Under the pieces are notes generated by a model. That model saw nothing but the letters and a program-made list of their open reading frames with translations. It did no database searches and was not told the origin of the DNA. A stretch of DNA of 64,000 nt, from contig NZ_RFFL01000001.1 in the NCBI RefSeq assembly GCF_003696285.1, forward strand, positions 186,001 through 250,000, given 5' to 3'. A program made the position numbers and the translations under genes. This stretch comes from Stutzerimonas nitrititolerans. GTDB lineage: Bacteria > Pseudomonadota > Gammaproteobacteria > Pseudomonadales > Pseudomonadaceae. Shown piece after piece: positions 10,438 to 18,920 of this stretch (its first letter is position 1; each line of letters opens with the position of its first letter).

Positions 10438-10623
10438 TCAACGGCGCCGCTCCATGCGCTGTCCTTGCGTCGGTTCAGCGTCCGCCAGCTGTTCGAGCAG
10501 ATCCAGCAAACGTCGACGCAACTGGCCGAGCTCCCTGGATTTGAAGGAGTGCCGGGTACGTTCGAGCACCTGGATGGTGTCTTCGAGTGCCTGGCGCAAC
10601 TGAGCGGTTTCTTCGGTCGACAT
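10438..10623 (-). CDS. Small charged helical protein of unknown function
   Basis: 61 residues, very polar and predicted all-helical (MSTEETAQLRQALEDTIQVLE...LGQLRRRLLDLLEQLADAE), with Leu spacing suggesting a coiled coil. Codon use fits the neighbouring genes better than the opposite-strand frames. There is no obvious ribosome binding site before the ATG. It sits between the chemoreceptor gene (108 bases downstream) and a strong minus-strand terminator at 10711-10759, so it may need its own promoter or read-through. I do not recognise the family. Confidence 0.5.
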   Translation of the reverse strand: MSTEETAQLRQALEDTIQVLERTRHSFKSRELGQLRRRLLDLLEQLADAEPTQGQRMERRR

Positions 10624-10704
10624 TGAGGATCGTGGGTTATCCAGCCTAAAGGAGTTTCATGGCAATTCAGTGGCACTCGTAGTACGCCGGTGAACCTGCA
10701 AGGC

Positions 10705-10840
10705 ACAAAAAAGGCGCCCGTCCTGATTCATCCGAGCGGATGGTCATGGCGGGCGCCTTAGCTATCAGGCCCTTTGCGTCCTGAGCGGTAAAGCAGCTTT
10801 CGCTTTTAGCGAAACTGATGGCATTTTGCCTTTAGTGTCG
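10705..10840 (-). ncRNA. Candidate structured RNA (leader or small RNA) with intrinsic terminator
   Basis: On the minus strand, four stem-loops follow one another: 10830-10820 (GGCA/TGCC), 10817-10794 (ten-base-pair stem around TTTCGCT/AGCGAAA), 10784-10765 (TCAGG/CCTGA) and the terminator 10759-10711. Six Ts at 10710-10705 follow. No gene lies upstream on this strand, so the terminator must end either a small RNA or an attenuated leader of the 61-residue gene and the chemoreceptor. The motif TCAGGACG occurs twice. I could not match it to a known RNA family. Confidence 0.4.
10711..10759 (-). terminator. Rho-independent terminator (minus strand)
   Basis: A ten-base-pair stem, AAGGCGCCCG with CGGGCGCCTT, encloses a smaller CATCC/GGATG hairpin. 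On the minus strand it is followed by six consecutive Ts, a classical intrinsic terminator. Confidence 0.85.
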
Positions 10841-11013
10841 ATCGAGAGCAACCGCGCCACAGTGCCGCAGCCGTGCATCGCGTCTGCGCCGCGTATCGAT
10901 TGCGATCTCGTAAAAGGGGTGCGCTTGCCGGTGTTTGGCCTGCTAGACTCCAGAACTCTCGCGCACTCAAAAGGCGCTCGAGTATCCAAAAAACAACCAA
11001 AAGGAGTGCATCC

Positions 11014-11979
11014 ATGAAGGGCAAATCCTTGGCATGGATCTTTTCCGCTGCATTGGCGGGAACCAGTCTGAGTGGCGTGGCACAGGCGCAAGAACAGTTC
11101 GTCACCATCGGTACCGGTGGGCAGACCGGGGTTTACTACGTGGCGGGCCAGTCGATCTGCCGCTTCGTCAACCGCAACGCCGAAAACGTCAAGTGCAATG
11201 CTCCGGCCAGTGGCGGCGGCGTGGCCAACGTCAACGGACTGCGCAGTGGGGAATTCAACTTCGGGGTGATGCAGTCCGACCATCAGTACAAGGCGATGGA
11301 AGGTCTGGCGCCGTTCGAGAAAGAAGGGGCGATGGATGATCTGCGCGCCGTCTTCTCCCTGCAGAGCGAAGTCTTCACCGTACTCGCGCGCCGTGATGCC
11401 AATATCAAGAGCCTCGACGATCTCAAGGGCAAGCGCGTAAACATCGGCAACCCGGGTTCCGGCCAGCGTGACACCCTGGAAGAGATCATGCAGGTCAAGG
11501 GCTGGGACCAGTCGGTCTTCTCCCTCGCCGCAGAGCTCAAGCCGGCCGAGCAGGCCAGCGCCCTGGGCGACAACAACATCGATGCCATGACCTATTTCGT
11601 CGGCCATCCCAACGGCGCGATTCAGGAAGCGACCACTACCGTCGACGCGGTACTGGTGCCGATCACCGGCGAGGCGATCGACAAGCTGCTGGCCGAGAAG
11701 ACCTACTACACCAAGGCCGAAATCCCCGGCGGGCTGTACAAGGGCAACGATGCGGCGACCCAGTCCATCGGCGGCAAGGCCGTACTGTCCACCACCGCCA
11801 AGGTAGATGCCGATGTGGTCTACCAACTGGTCAAGTCGGTGTTCGAGAACATCGAGCGCTTCCAGCGTCTGCATCCGGCGTTCAAGGACCTCAAGCCCGA
11901 GGACATGATCAAGGTCGGTCTGACCGCGCCGCTGCATGAAGGCGCCGAGCGTTATTACAAGGAGCGTGGCTGGCTGTAA
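11014..11979 (+). CDS. TAXI-family TRAP transporter solute-binding protein
   Basis: 321 residues with a Sec signal peptide of about 25 residues ending VAQA. The mature protein begins QEQFVTIGTGGQTGVYYVAGQSICRFVN, the hallmark of the TAXI family (IGTGGxTGxYYxxG). Later features such as LKGKRVNIGNPGSGQRDTLEE and AMTYFVGHPNGAIQEA are also typical. It binds a substrate in the periplasm for the fused TRAP permease encoded 107 bases downstream. The ATG at 11014 has a strong AAAGGAG site; a longer open frame to 10873 is not used because it would bury the signal peptide. The substrate is unknown; glutamate and C4-dicarboxylates are known for relatives. Confidence 0.92.
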   Translation: MKGKSLAWIFSAALAGTSLSGVAQAQEQFVTIGTGGQTGVYYVAGQSICRFVNRNAENVKCNAPASGGGVANVNGLRSGEFNFGVMQSDHQYKAMEGLAPFEKEGAMDDLRAVFSLQSEVFTVLARRDANIKSLDDLKGKRVNIGNPGSGQRDTLEEIMQVKGWDQSVFSLAAELKPAEQASALGDNNIDAMTYFVGHPNGAIQEATTTVDAVLVPITGEAIDKLLAEKTYYTKAEIPGGLYKGNDAATQSIGGKAVLSTTAKVDADVVYQLVKSVFENIERFQRLHPAFKDLKPEDMIKVGLTAPLHEGAERYYKERGWL

Positions 11980-11988
11980 AGGCAGGCA

Positions 11989-12056
11989 CCCGACGGTGTT
12001 GTGCCGTCGGGCCCGCTTTCACCACGAAACCCGTGTGCCATTGGCCACGGGTTTCG
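11989..12056 (+). terminator. Two intercistronic hairpins between TRAP binding protein and permease
   Basis: The first hairpin (11989-12011) pairs CCCGACGG with CCGTCGGG. The second (12025-12056) pairs CGAAACCCGTG with CACGGGTTTCG. Neither has a long T-tract. They probably stabilise the upstream message or attenuate read-through, so that the binding protein is made in excess over the permease. Confidence 0.65.
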
Positions 12057-12085
12057 CCGTTTCCGTTCTTCGACAGGCCTGACCC

Positions 12086-14677
12086 ATGCAAGACAAACAT
12101 CTCTCCACCGAAGAGCTGATCGCCCAGGACGTCGGCGCGCGATTGCCTGACGGGCTGATGGCCCATGTCATCGCCGGGCTGGCGCTGCTCTGGTCGCTGT
12201 TCCAGCTGTGGATTGCCTCGCCGCTGCCATTCATCTTCCGCATCGGCGTACTCAACGATACCGAGACGCGGGCCATTCATCTGGCATTCGCCCTGTTGCT
12301 GGCGTTTCTCGCCTATCCCGCATTCAAGCGCTCGCCGCGTGATCGCGTACCGTTGGTGGACATCGCCCTGGGCCTGGTAGCGGCCGCGAGCGCCGCCTAT
12401 CTGTTCATCTTCTATCAGCAGCTGGCGCTGCGGCCGGGCAGCCTGACCACGGCCGACCTGATCACCGCCTGCATCGGCATTCCACTGTTGCTGGAGGCGA
12501 CGCGCCGCGCGCTCGGCCCGCCGCTGGCGATCATTGCCCTGGTGTTCCTCATTTACAGCCTGGCCGGGCCTTACATGCCGGGCTTCCTGGCGCATCGCGG
12601 GGTGAGCTTCACCGCGCTGGCCAACCACCAGTGGATCACCACCGAAGGCGTGTTCGGCATCGCCCTGGGTGTGTCCACCAGCTTCGTGTTTCTTTTCGTG
12701 CTGTTCGGTGCGCTGCTCGAACGCGCGGGCGCGGGCCATTATTTCATCCAGCTGGCGTTCAGCCTGCTTGGCCACATGCGCGGCGGGCCGGCCAAGGCCG
12801 CCGTGGTGTCCTCGGCGTTGACGGGGATGATCTCCGGTTCGTCGATCGCCAACGTGGTGACGACCGGCACCTTCACCATTCCGATGATGAAGAAGGTCGG
12901 CTTCTCCAAGGAGAAGGCCGGTGCGGTGGAAGTGGCGTCTTCGGTCAACGGCCAGATCATGCCGCCGGTGATGGGCGCTGCGGCCTTCCTGATGGTCGAG
13001 TACGTCGGCATTCCCTATGTGGAAATCATCAAGCATGCCTTCCTGCCCGCATCCATCTCCTATATCGCGCTGCTTTACATCGTGCACCTGGAAGCCCTCA
13101 AACAGGGCATGCAGCCGATCGGCAACCATCAGCCCAAGCCCTGGCTGCGCCGCCTGACCGGCTTTGCCTTCGGCGCTGCGTTGATTTCCGGGCTGTCGTT
13201 GGCGGTGTATTACGGCCTGGGTTGGCTCAAGCCGGCGCTGGGCGACTATGCGCTGCCAGTCATCTCCGTGCTGCTTGCCGTTGTCTACCTGGCGCTGCTG
13301 AAGATCGCCGCGAGCAACCCGCCGCTGCCGGACGAAGACCCGGACAAACCCTTGACGGAATTGCCGCAGACACGCGCCGTGCTGCTGTCGGGTCTGCATT
13401 TCCTGCTGCCGGTGGTGGTGCTGGTCTGGTGCCTGATGATCGAGCGCCTGTCCCCGGGCCTGTCGGCCTTCTGGGGCTCGGTGATGCTGGTGATCATCCT
13501 GCTCACCCAGCGCCCGTTGCTGTCGTGGTTGCGTGCCGATCATGGCGCCACTCACGGTGGCTTCGTCGACGGCGTGATCGACCTGCGCGAGGGGCTGATC
13601 GCCGGGGCGCGCAACATGATCGGGATCGGCATCGCCACGGCCGCTGCCGGGATCATCGTCGGTGCGGTGTCACAGACCGGCGTCGGCCTGGTCCTGGCCG
13701 ACGTGGTCGAAGTGTTGTCGATGGGCAACCTGCTGCTGATGCTGGTGTTCATTGCGGTGTTCAGCCTGATCCTCGGCATGGGCCTGCCCACCACCGCCAA
13801 CTACATCGTGGTGTCGAGCCTGATGGCGCCGGTGGTCGTGGCGCTGGGGCAGCAGAACGGGCTGATCGTGCCGTTGATCGCGGTGCATCTGTTCGTCTTC
13901 TATTTCGGCATCATGGCCGACGTGACACCACCGGTGGGGCTGGCATCCTTCGCCGCAGCGGCGGTGTCCAAGGGTGACCCGATCAAGACGGGCATCACCG
14001 CGTTCTATTACAGCCTGCGGACGGCGGCACTGCCATTCCTGTTCATCTTCAATACCGACCTGCTGTTGATCGACGTGAGTCTCTGGCATGGGGTGCTGAT
14101 CTTCTTCGTCGCCACCGGCGCGATGCTGATTTTCGCCGCCGGCACCCAGGGCTTCTTCCTGGTCCGCAGCCGCTGGTACGAAAGCGTGCTGTTGCTGCTG
14201 GTGGCGTTCACCCTGTTCCGTCCGGGTTTCTGGATGGACCTGGCGCACGACCCCTATCGCGATATCCCGCCGACTGAACTGGCCCAGGCACTGGGCTCGG
14301 TGGACGAGAACAGCCAGCTGCGGCTGCGTATCCGCGGTGAGGATGCCGTCGGCGATGCCCGCGAATTCGCCCTGCTGTTGCCCGTGCCCAGCGGTGATAG
14401 TGGCGAGGAACGGCTCGATAAACTCGGCCTGATGACCTATGAAGAGGATGGCCGGGTGCTGATCGACAGCGTCGCGTTCGGCAGTCCTGCCGCAGATGCG
14501 GGGCTGGAGTTCGACCAGGAGATTCTGGTGGTACGGGCACCGACCGATCGCTGGGCCAAAGAGTGGATGTGGCTACCCGGCCTTCTGGTGTTCGGTCTGG
14601 TGGTCTGGCTGCAGCGCAGACGGGCCGGCAAGCAGGCTCGTGGCCTCGATCACACCGGCGCACAGCCGGGCATCTGA
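12086..14677 (+). CDS. TRAP transporter fused permease (4TM/12TM, DctQ-DctM fusion)
   Basis: 863 residues. The first part contains the small-subunit-like helices (about 25-150), and the large M subunit follows from about 170 to 680 with many transmembrane helices. It includes the conserved loops GGPAKAAVVSSALTGMISGSSIANVVTTGTFTIPMMKK (read here in two parts from about residue 233) and LGMGLPTTANYIVVSSLMAPV. The last 170 residues contain two hydrophobic segments flanking a soluble domain with GRVLIDSVAFGSPAADAGLEFDQEILVV, a PDZ-like pattern (DUF3394 region). It is a Na+- or H+-driven importer partnered with the upstream TAXI protein. Fused permeases of this type are the normal partners of TAXI binding proteins. 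Confidence 0.92.
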   Translation: MQDKHLSTEELIAQDVGARLPDGLMAHVIAGLALLWSLFQLWIASPLPFIFRIGVLNDTETRAIHLAFALLLAFLAYPAFKRSPRDRVPLVDIALGLVAAASAAYLFIFYQQLALRPGSLTTADLITACIGIPLLLEATRRALGPPLAIIALVFLIYSLAGPYMPGFLAHRGVSFTALANHQWITTEGVFGIALGVSTSFVFLFVLFGALLERAGAGHYFIQLAFSLLGHMRGGPAKAAVVSSALTGMISGSSIANVVTTGTFTIPMMKKVGFSKEKAGAVEVASSVNGQIMPPVMGAAAFLMVEYVGIPYVEIIKHAFLPASISYIALLYIVHLEALKQGMQPIGNHQPKPWLRRLTGFAFGAALISGLSLAVYYGLGWLKPALGDYALPVISVLLAVVYLALLKIAASNPPLPDEDPDKPLTELPQTRAVLLSGLHFLLPVVVLVWCLMIERLSPGLSAFWGSVMLVIILLTQRPLLSWLRADHGATHGGFVDGVIDLREGLIAGARNMIGIGIATAAAGIIVGAVSQTGVGLVLADVVEVLSMGNLLLMLVFIAVFSLILGMGLPTTANYIVVSSLMAPVVVALGQQNGLIVPLIAVHLFVFYFGIMADVTPPVGLASFAAAAVSKGDPIKTGITAFYYSLRTAALPFLFIFNTDLLLIDVSLWHGVLIFFVATGAMLIFAAGTQGFFLVRSRWYESVLLLLVAFTLFRPGFWMDLAHDPYRDIPPTELAQALGSVDENSQLRLRIRGEDAVGDAREFALLLPVPSGDSGEERLDKLGLMTYEEDGRVLIDSVAFGSPAADAGLEFDQEILVVRAPTDRWAKEWMWLPGLLVFGLVVWLQRRRAGKQARGLDHTGAQPGI

Positions 14678-14807
14678 TCGATCGGTCGGCTGTGCAGCTG
14701 CGCAGCCGGCCGCCGAACATCACGCAGGGAGCTCATGCGCCGCCCCGCTGGAGAGGGCGGCGTACCTACTGCTTATCGCACCGCATTCATCACGGGTCAC
14801 GAGACAT

Positions 14808-16493
14808 TCAGGTGGCGGCGCTGTCGGCTGGCGCACCGGGGGGCATCGGCTTTTCGGCTCTGGCGCCATGCTGGCCCGTCTGCACCAGCGAATCGGCTTC
14901 GATCGCTGCATAGGCTGGGCTGCAGAACAGCGAGTTGAGCCGCTTCATGTCGGCGATCAGTTCCAGGTGCGTGGCGCTGGTGTCGATGCTCTCCATCACC
15001 CGGTGGTGCAGGCGATGGACGTGCGCGTGGGCCAGCTCCCGTTCGCTTCTGCGAAACTGGCGCTTCTGCTCCAGCAACTGCCTGGCACTGTGAGGGTCGC
15101 TGGAGAGGAATACCGTCAGGCCCAGGCGCAGGTTCGCACTCAGCAGCGCATGCAGCTGGCTCAGTTCCTCCTGGCCATCGTGGGAGAAGGTTCGCCGTTT
15201 GGCGGTCTTGATGCGCTGAATCTTGCCCAGCATGTGCTCGATGATGTCTCCGGCCTGCTCGAGGTTGATCGTCAGCTCGATGATTTCCGCCCAGCGCCTT
15301 CCTTCTTCCTCGGCCAGGTCTTCGCGGTCCATGCGCGCCAGATAGAGTTTCACCCCGCTGTACAGCGCATCGACATCGTCATCCATGCGGCGGATTTCCT
15401 CTCCGGACTCGGGCCGCTCGTCGAGCAGCACGCTCTGCAGGCGCGCCAGCATGGCCTCGACCAGATCGCCGATGCGCAAGGTTTCGCGCACCGCGTTGGC
15501 CAGCGCCAGGCTCGGAGTATCGAGCGCTGCGGGGTCGAGGTGGCGAGGCTGCGCGACGCCGATATCCGCTTCGCGTTCCGGTAGCAGGTATTCGCAGAGC
15601 CGGGCCATCAGTCCCACCGTGGGCAGCAATGTCAGGCAGCGCAGGGTGTTGTAGGTCAGGTGGAAGCCGATGACCTGGGTCTGGGGGCTATAGCCCAGCG
15701 TGCCCATCCAGGCCACCAACGGATCGAGAAAGGGCAGCACGGCCAGCCCTGCCAGCTTGTAGAGCAGGTTGCCCAGCGCGACACGGCGTGCCGAGGCGGG
15801 CTGCAGGCTGGCATTCAGCCAGGCGAGGGCGCCGCTGCCGATATTCGCGCCGATGACGAGCCCCAGTGCGACCGGCAGGCTGATCAGGCCGGCGCCAGCC
15901 AGGGTAGCGGTCAGCAGCACGGCGGCCAGGCTGGAATAGGAAAGCAGGGCGAACGCGGCGCCGACCACTACCGCCAGCAGGGTGTCGCCTGCCAAGGAGG
16001 AAAACAGCACCTCCATGCCGCGCGCCTCGGTAATCGGCGCGGCGGCATGGACGATCAGTTGCAACGCGAGAATGATCAGGCCCAGCCCGATCAGTACTCG
16101 GCCGAACTGGCCGGCGCGGGACTGTTTGCGTGTGAGGAAGAGGCAGACGCCGATCAGCGTGAACAGCGGCGACAGCCAGGAAAGGTCCAGCGTCAGCACC
16201 CGCGCCATGAGCGCGGTACCGACGTCCGCCCCGAGCATGGCGGCCAGTGCCGTCGGCAGCGTCATCAGGCCCTGGGCGACGAAGGAAATGGCCAGCAAGG
16301 CGGTGGCGTTGCTGCTCTGCACCAGCGCGGTGACGCCGATGCCGGCGCCGAAGGCCAGCGGTGAATGCTGCATGCTCTGACCGATCAGCCGCCGCAAGTG
16401 CGATCCAAACACGCGCATGATCCCGGTACGCACGATATGCGTTCCCCAGACCAGCAGGGCGATGGAAGACAGCAGGTGCAGCAGGGTCAGCAT
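14808..16493 (-). CDS. Na/Pi-cotransporter family protein with PhoU-like C-terminal domain
   Basis: 561 residues. Eight or nine membrane segments in two inverted repeats occupy about residues 1-320, with the Na/Pi motif GVTALVQSSNATALLAISFVAQG in the first and the paired GANIGSG in the second. From about 340 to 540 a helical PhoU-like domain follows (LRIGDLVEAMLARLQ...ELTINLEQAGDIIEHMLGKI). The family couples Na+ to phosphate movement. I chose MLTLLHLLSSIALLVWG at 16493 because GAGGGAGAA precedes it; upstream codons lack membrane-protein character. The neighbourhood carries the Pho regulon 2.3 kb away, but no Pho box is evident in the correct orientation for this gene. Confidence 0.88.
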   Translation of the reverse strand: MLTLLHLLSSIALLVWGTHIVRTGIMRVFGSHLRRLIGQSMQHSPLAFGAGIGVTALVQSSNATALLAISFVAQGLMTLPTALAAMLGADVGTALMARVLTLDLSWLSPLFTLIGVCLFLTRKQSRAGQFGRVLIGLGLIILALQLIVHAAAPITEARGMEVLFSSLAGDTLLAVVVGAAFALLSYSSLAAVLLTATLAGAGLISLPVALGLVIGANIGSGALAWLNASLQPASARRVALGNLLYKLAGLAVLPFLDPLVAWMGTLGYSPQTQVIGFHLTYNTLRCLTLLPTVGLMARLCEYLLPEREADIGVAQPRHLDPAALDTPSLALANAVRETLRIGDLVEAMLARLQSVLLDERPESGEEIRRMDDDVDALYSGVKLYLARMDREDLAEEEGRRWAEIIELTINLEQAGDIIEHMLGKIQRIKTAKRRTFSHDGQEELSQLHALLSANLRLGLTVFLSSDPHSARQLLEQKRQFRRSERELAHAHVHRLHHRVMESIDTSATHLELIADMKRLNSLFCSPAYAAIEADSLVQTGQHGARAEKPMPPGAPADSAAT

Positions 16494-16805
16494 ATCGAGT
16501 CGTTCTCCCTCGGTGAGGCGTGGCAACGGCAAGCACCGGCACCGAATCGGTGCCGTGGAGATTCGCGGGGATAATCGGTTGACCGCCAGAGGATGCAGGC
16601 GTTTCCTCATCGGCAAGCGACTTGTCACACAATCGTCATCATGGGGCAAGCTCGACCAAAGAGGCGGTGCGCCGAGCGTTGGCAAAGCTGATGCTATGTG
16701 ACGGTGCAGACGCTGGTTCCCGCGGTTTCGTGAAGCGGTTGTGGGTTTCGTTCGGCGGTTTCTGTTCCCATGCCTGATCGCATTGTTCGGGGGCGAGAGG
16801 GATCG
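16494..16805. other. 312-bp divergent intergenic region
   Basis: It separates the Na/Pi transporter from the small membrane protein gene. It contains a perfect 19-bp palindrome at 16537-16555 (CGGCACCGAATCGGTGCCG) in the leader of the transporter, and a Pho-box-like pair TTGTCAC-ACAA-TCGTCAT at 16622-16639 directed towards the rightward gene. Neither is proven. Confidence 0.5.
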
Positions 16806-17246
16806 ATGAAAAGGCTATGCCTGGCAATCTGGGCGGCGCTCAGTTTGCTGCTGGGTGGGCTGGCGGCGCAGGCGCTGTGGGAGGCGCCGAGCTTGAGCAA
16901 CGGCTGCTACCTGCTGCTGGTGGGATATTACGCGTTCTGCTTTCTGCAGCTTATCCTTGCGTTCTTTCGGCCCTGGGGCTTGCTCGGCCCGCGGCGGCGT
17001 ACGGGCTACTGGCTGTGCCTGATCCTGCTCCCGCTGGCCTTGCTGCCGCTGCGGGTCGCCTATGAAATATGGCTGGAGGGCGCCTACCGCTCAGCGACCG
17101 GCGATTCGGGCCTGCTCGGTGACGGTGTGCTCGTCTGGCTGCAGGATCTGCTGGGTTATGTCGGGCCCATGCTGTTGCTGCTGGCGATAAGCGCAGCCAT
17201 CGCAATCAGCCTGCTGAGCTTGCTGAAGACCCAGACCACCCGTTGA
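16806..17246 (+). CDS. Small integral membrane protein of unknown function
   Basis: 146 residues with four probable transmembrane helices (about 3-22, 37-57, 72-92 and 118-140). A polar stretch of about 25 residues precedes the last. A GAGAGGG ribosome binding site precedes the ATG at 16806. I do not recognise the family and see no catalytic motif. Its stop is 15 bases from the convergent AEC-carrier gene. Confidence 0.7.
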   Translation: MKRLCLAIWAALSLLLGGLAAQALWEAPSLSNGCYLLLVGYYAFCFLQLILAFFRPWGLLGPRRRTGYWLCLILLPLALLPLRVAYEIWLEGAYRSATGDSGLLGDGVLVWLQDLLGYVGPMLLLLAISAAIAISLLSLLKTQTTR

Positions 17247-17261
17247 GTGCCAAGCGGCAGA

Positions 17262-18182
17262 TCAGCTGCCCAGCAATGTCAGTACCAGCGGCAGGCTCGC
17301 TGCCGCGAGCAATGTCTGCAGGGTGATGATGCCGGCCATCAGGTGACTGTCGCCGTTCAGTTGGCGGGTCAGTACATAGGCGGTAGGTGCCGTGGGCAGC
17401 GCGAAGAACAGCACCAGTATGCTGGTTTCCATCGACGGCAACGCCAGCAGGCGTGCCACGCCGTAGGCGAGCAGCGGCACGGCCAGCAGCCGCAGCGCGC
17501 TGTTCCAGCCCAGGGCCGGAATTTCGCCGCTCAGCTCGCGCGGTTGCAATGCGGCGCCGACACACAGCAGCCCCAGCGGCAGGCTGGCAGCCGCCAGCAG
17601 CCCCAGCAGGCGGTCGCTGCCGCCGGGCAAGCCGAAGCCGGCGAAATTGACCAGCGCGCCGGCCAGGCAGGCGAGTATCAATGGGTTCTTCAGGATCGGC
17701 AGCAGCAACGAACGCGCGCTGACGCCGCGCTCGGCCGTCAGCGCCCAGACCGACATCACGTTCACGGTCGGTACCATCAGTGCCAGCATCAGCGCCGCCA
17801 GGGCCAGCCCCTCCTGGCCGAACAGGCTGCCCACCGCCGCCAACCCCAGATAGGTATTGAAGCGCAGCCCGCCCTGGGCCATGGCGCCGAAGCGTGCGGC
17901 AGGCCAGGCGCGCAGCCGCCTGATCACCAGCAGGGCGACCCATACCAGTGCCAGGCCGAGCAGCACTGCGCCCGCCAGGCGTGGTAGCGCGGGATTGTCC
18001 AGCGGGGCGGTCGCCAGGCTGTTGAACAGCAGCGCGGGGAACAGGATGAAATAGTTCAGGCGCTCGGCGCCGGGCCAGAAGGCTTCGCTCGGGAAGCCTT
18101 GCCGGCGCAGCACATAGCCGGCGACGATCAGGGCGAACAGCGGCCAGAGGGCGAGTAATAGCGGGATCACGGATACATCCAT
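17262..18182 (-). CDS. AEC-family transporter (auxin efflux carrier-like permease)
   Basis: 306 residues with about ten transmembrane helices in two halves. Typical family features include the N-terminal LWPLFALIVAGYVLRRQG, a FPALLFNSLATAPL segment and the C-terminal FFALPTAPTAYVLTRQLNGD (about 258-277), the conserved AEC signature with Pro-Thr-Ala-Pro. The family exports or exchanges organic anions such as malate. The start at 18182 (MDVSVIPLL) matches the family N-terminus, although its ribosome binding site is weak; an in-frame TTG at 18227 is the alternative. Confidence 0.85.
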   Translation of the reverse strand: MDVSVIPLLLALWPLFALIVAGYVLRRQGFPSEAFWPGAERLNYFILFPALLFNSLATAPLDNPALPRLAGAVLLGLALVWVALLVIRRLRAWPAARFGAMAQGGLRFNTYLGLAAVGSLFGQEGLALAALMLALMVPTVNVMSVWALTAERGVSARSLLLPILKNPLILACLAGALVNFAGFGLPGGSDRLLGLLAAASLPLGLLCVGAALQPRELSGEIPALGWNSALRLLAVPLLAYGVARLLALPSMETSILVLFFALPTAPTAYVLTRQLNGDSHLMAGIITLQTLLAAASLPLVLTLLGS

Positions 18183-18299
18183 CAATGCAGGTTTGCCGAT
18201 CTTGAAAGCTCGCCATGCGGTGCGCAAGCATTCTGAGCCGGCCAGCGGACCAACCCCTCGCCCTTGATGGAAGAAGGGCTGGGGAGAGGGGCCCGTATC

Positions 18300-18701
18300 T
18301 CAGCGGCGAGGCGTGACCGGACGGGTGCGGCCGCTGCCGTCGATGGCGACGAAGACGAACACCGCCTCCGTAACCTTGCGCCATTCGCTGGACAGGGGAT
18401 CGTCGCTCCAGACTTCCACCAGCATGCGGATCGAGCTGCGGCCGACATCCAGCGTCTGGGTGTAGAACGACAGCTGCGCGCCCACCGCCACCGGCACCAT
18501 GAAGGCCATGCGGTCGATGGAAACCGTGGCCACACGCCCGGCGGCCACGCGGCTGGCCATCGCCGTTCCGGCCAGGTCCATCTGCGAAACCAGCCAGCCG
18601 CCGTAGATGTCGCCGAAACCATTGGTTTCCCGTGGCAGCGCGGTGAGCTGCAGGGCCAGGTCACCCTGTGGGATCGGATCTTCCTGTTCGTAATCTTTCA
18701 T
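18300..18701 (-). CDS. Acyl-CoA thioesterase, YciA-like hotdog protein
   Basis: 133 residues, a single hotdog domain. The segment RETNGFGDIYGGWLVSQMDLAGTAMASR (about 24-51) is the YciA/BFIT-type active-site region, in which an Asn/Asp and the GG-W helix occur. It is followed by VATVSIDRMAFMVPVAVGAQLSFYTQ. These enzymes hydrolyse a broad range of acyl-CoAs. It stands alone between the AEC carrier gene and the pstS promoter region. Confidence 0.88.
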   Translation of the reverse strand: MKDYEQEDPIPQGDLALQLTALPRETNGFGDIYGGWLVSQMDLAGTAMASRVAAGRVATVSIDRMAFMVPVAVGAQLSFYTQTLDVGRSSIRMLVEVWSDDPLSSEWRKVTEAVFVFVAIDGSGRTRPVTPRR

Positions 18702-18816
18702 CGATAGACTCGCGGCGCGTTTGTTGTTGTGACGCGAAGGGCTCGCGGTAGCGCGAGCGGGGCCGAGTATACCGACTGAATGTGACGGCAGCGACCGAGC
18801 CGGACAACTTCGCAGG

Positions 18817-18856
18817 CTGTCATGAGATCGTCACATCTCGTTCATAGAGTGTTCAT
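18817..18856 (+). promoter_or_regulatory. Tandem Pho boxes upstream of pstS
   Basis: Two PhoB-type direct repeats with 7-4-7 spacing lie in succession: CTGTCAT-GAGA-TCGTCAC (18817-18834) and CGTTCAT-AGAG-TGTTCAT (18839-18856). The consensus is CTGTCAT-N4-CTGTCAT. They end 64 bases before the pstS ATG, a normal position for PhoB activation. Confidence 0.85.
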
Positions 18857-18920
18857 GCGGCCTGCAGATACTGGCCCCCGTTCCAACACACACGAGCATC
18901 TCCCCTGCTAGGAGCAAGGT

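Larger units (their letters stand above)
10624..11013. other. 390-bp region without a protein gene
   Basis: It contains the minus-strand terminator and structured RNA candidate (10705-10840) and the upstream region of the TRAP-transporter binding protein. A-rich sequence and an AAAGGAG ribosome binding site (from 11000) precede that gene's ATG. No clear sigma-70 promoter with proper spacing was found by eye. Confidence 0.5.

Noticed and set aside
10705..10840. c-di-GMP-I riboswitch
   Set aside because: GGACGCAAAG and CTAAGG occur, but the 5' GGGCAAACC helix with its GAAA loop and the 3' closing strand are not found. It is kept only as an unclassified structured RNA.
10925..10949. Sigma-70 promoter TTGCCG/TAGACT before the TRAP binding protein
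   Set aside because: The two hexamers are only 13 bases apart, too short for a functional promoter.
11909..13555. Long minus-strand frame opposite the TRAP permease
   Set aside because: His/Gln/Arg-rich composition, antisense to a clear transporter gene, no start signal.
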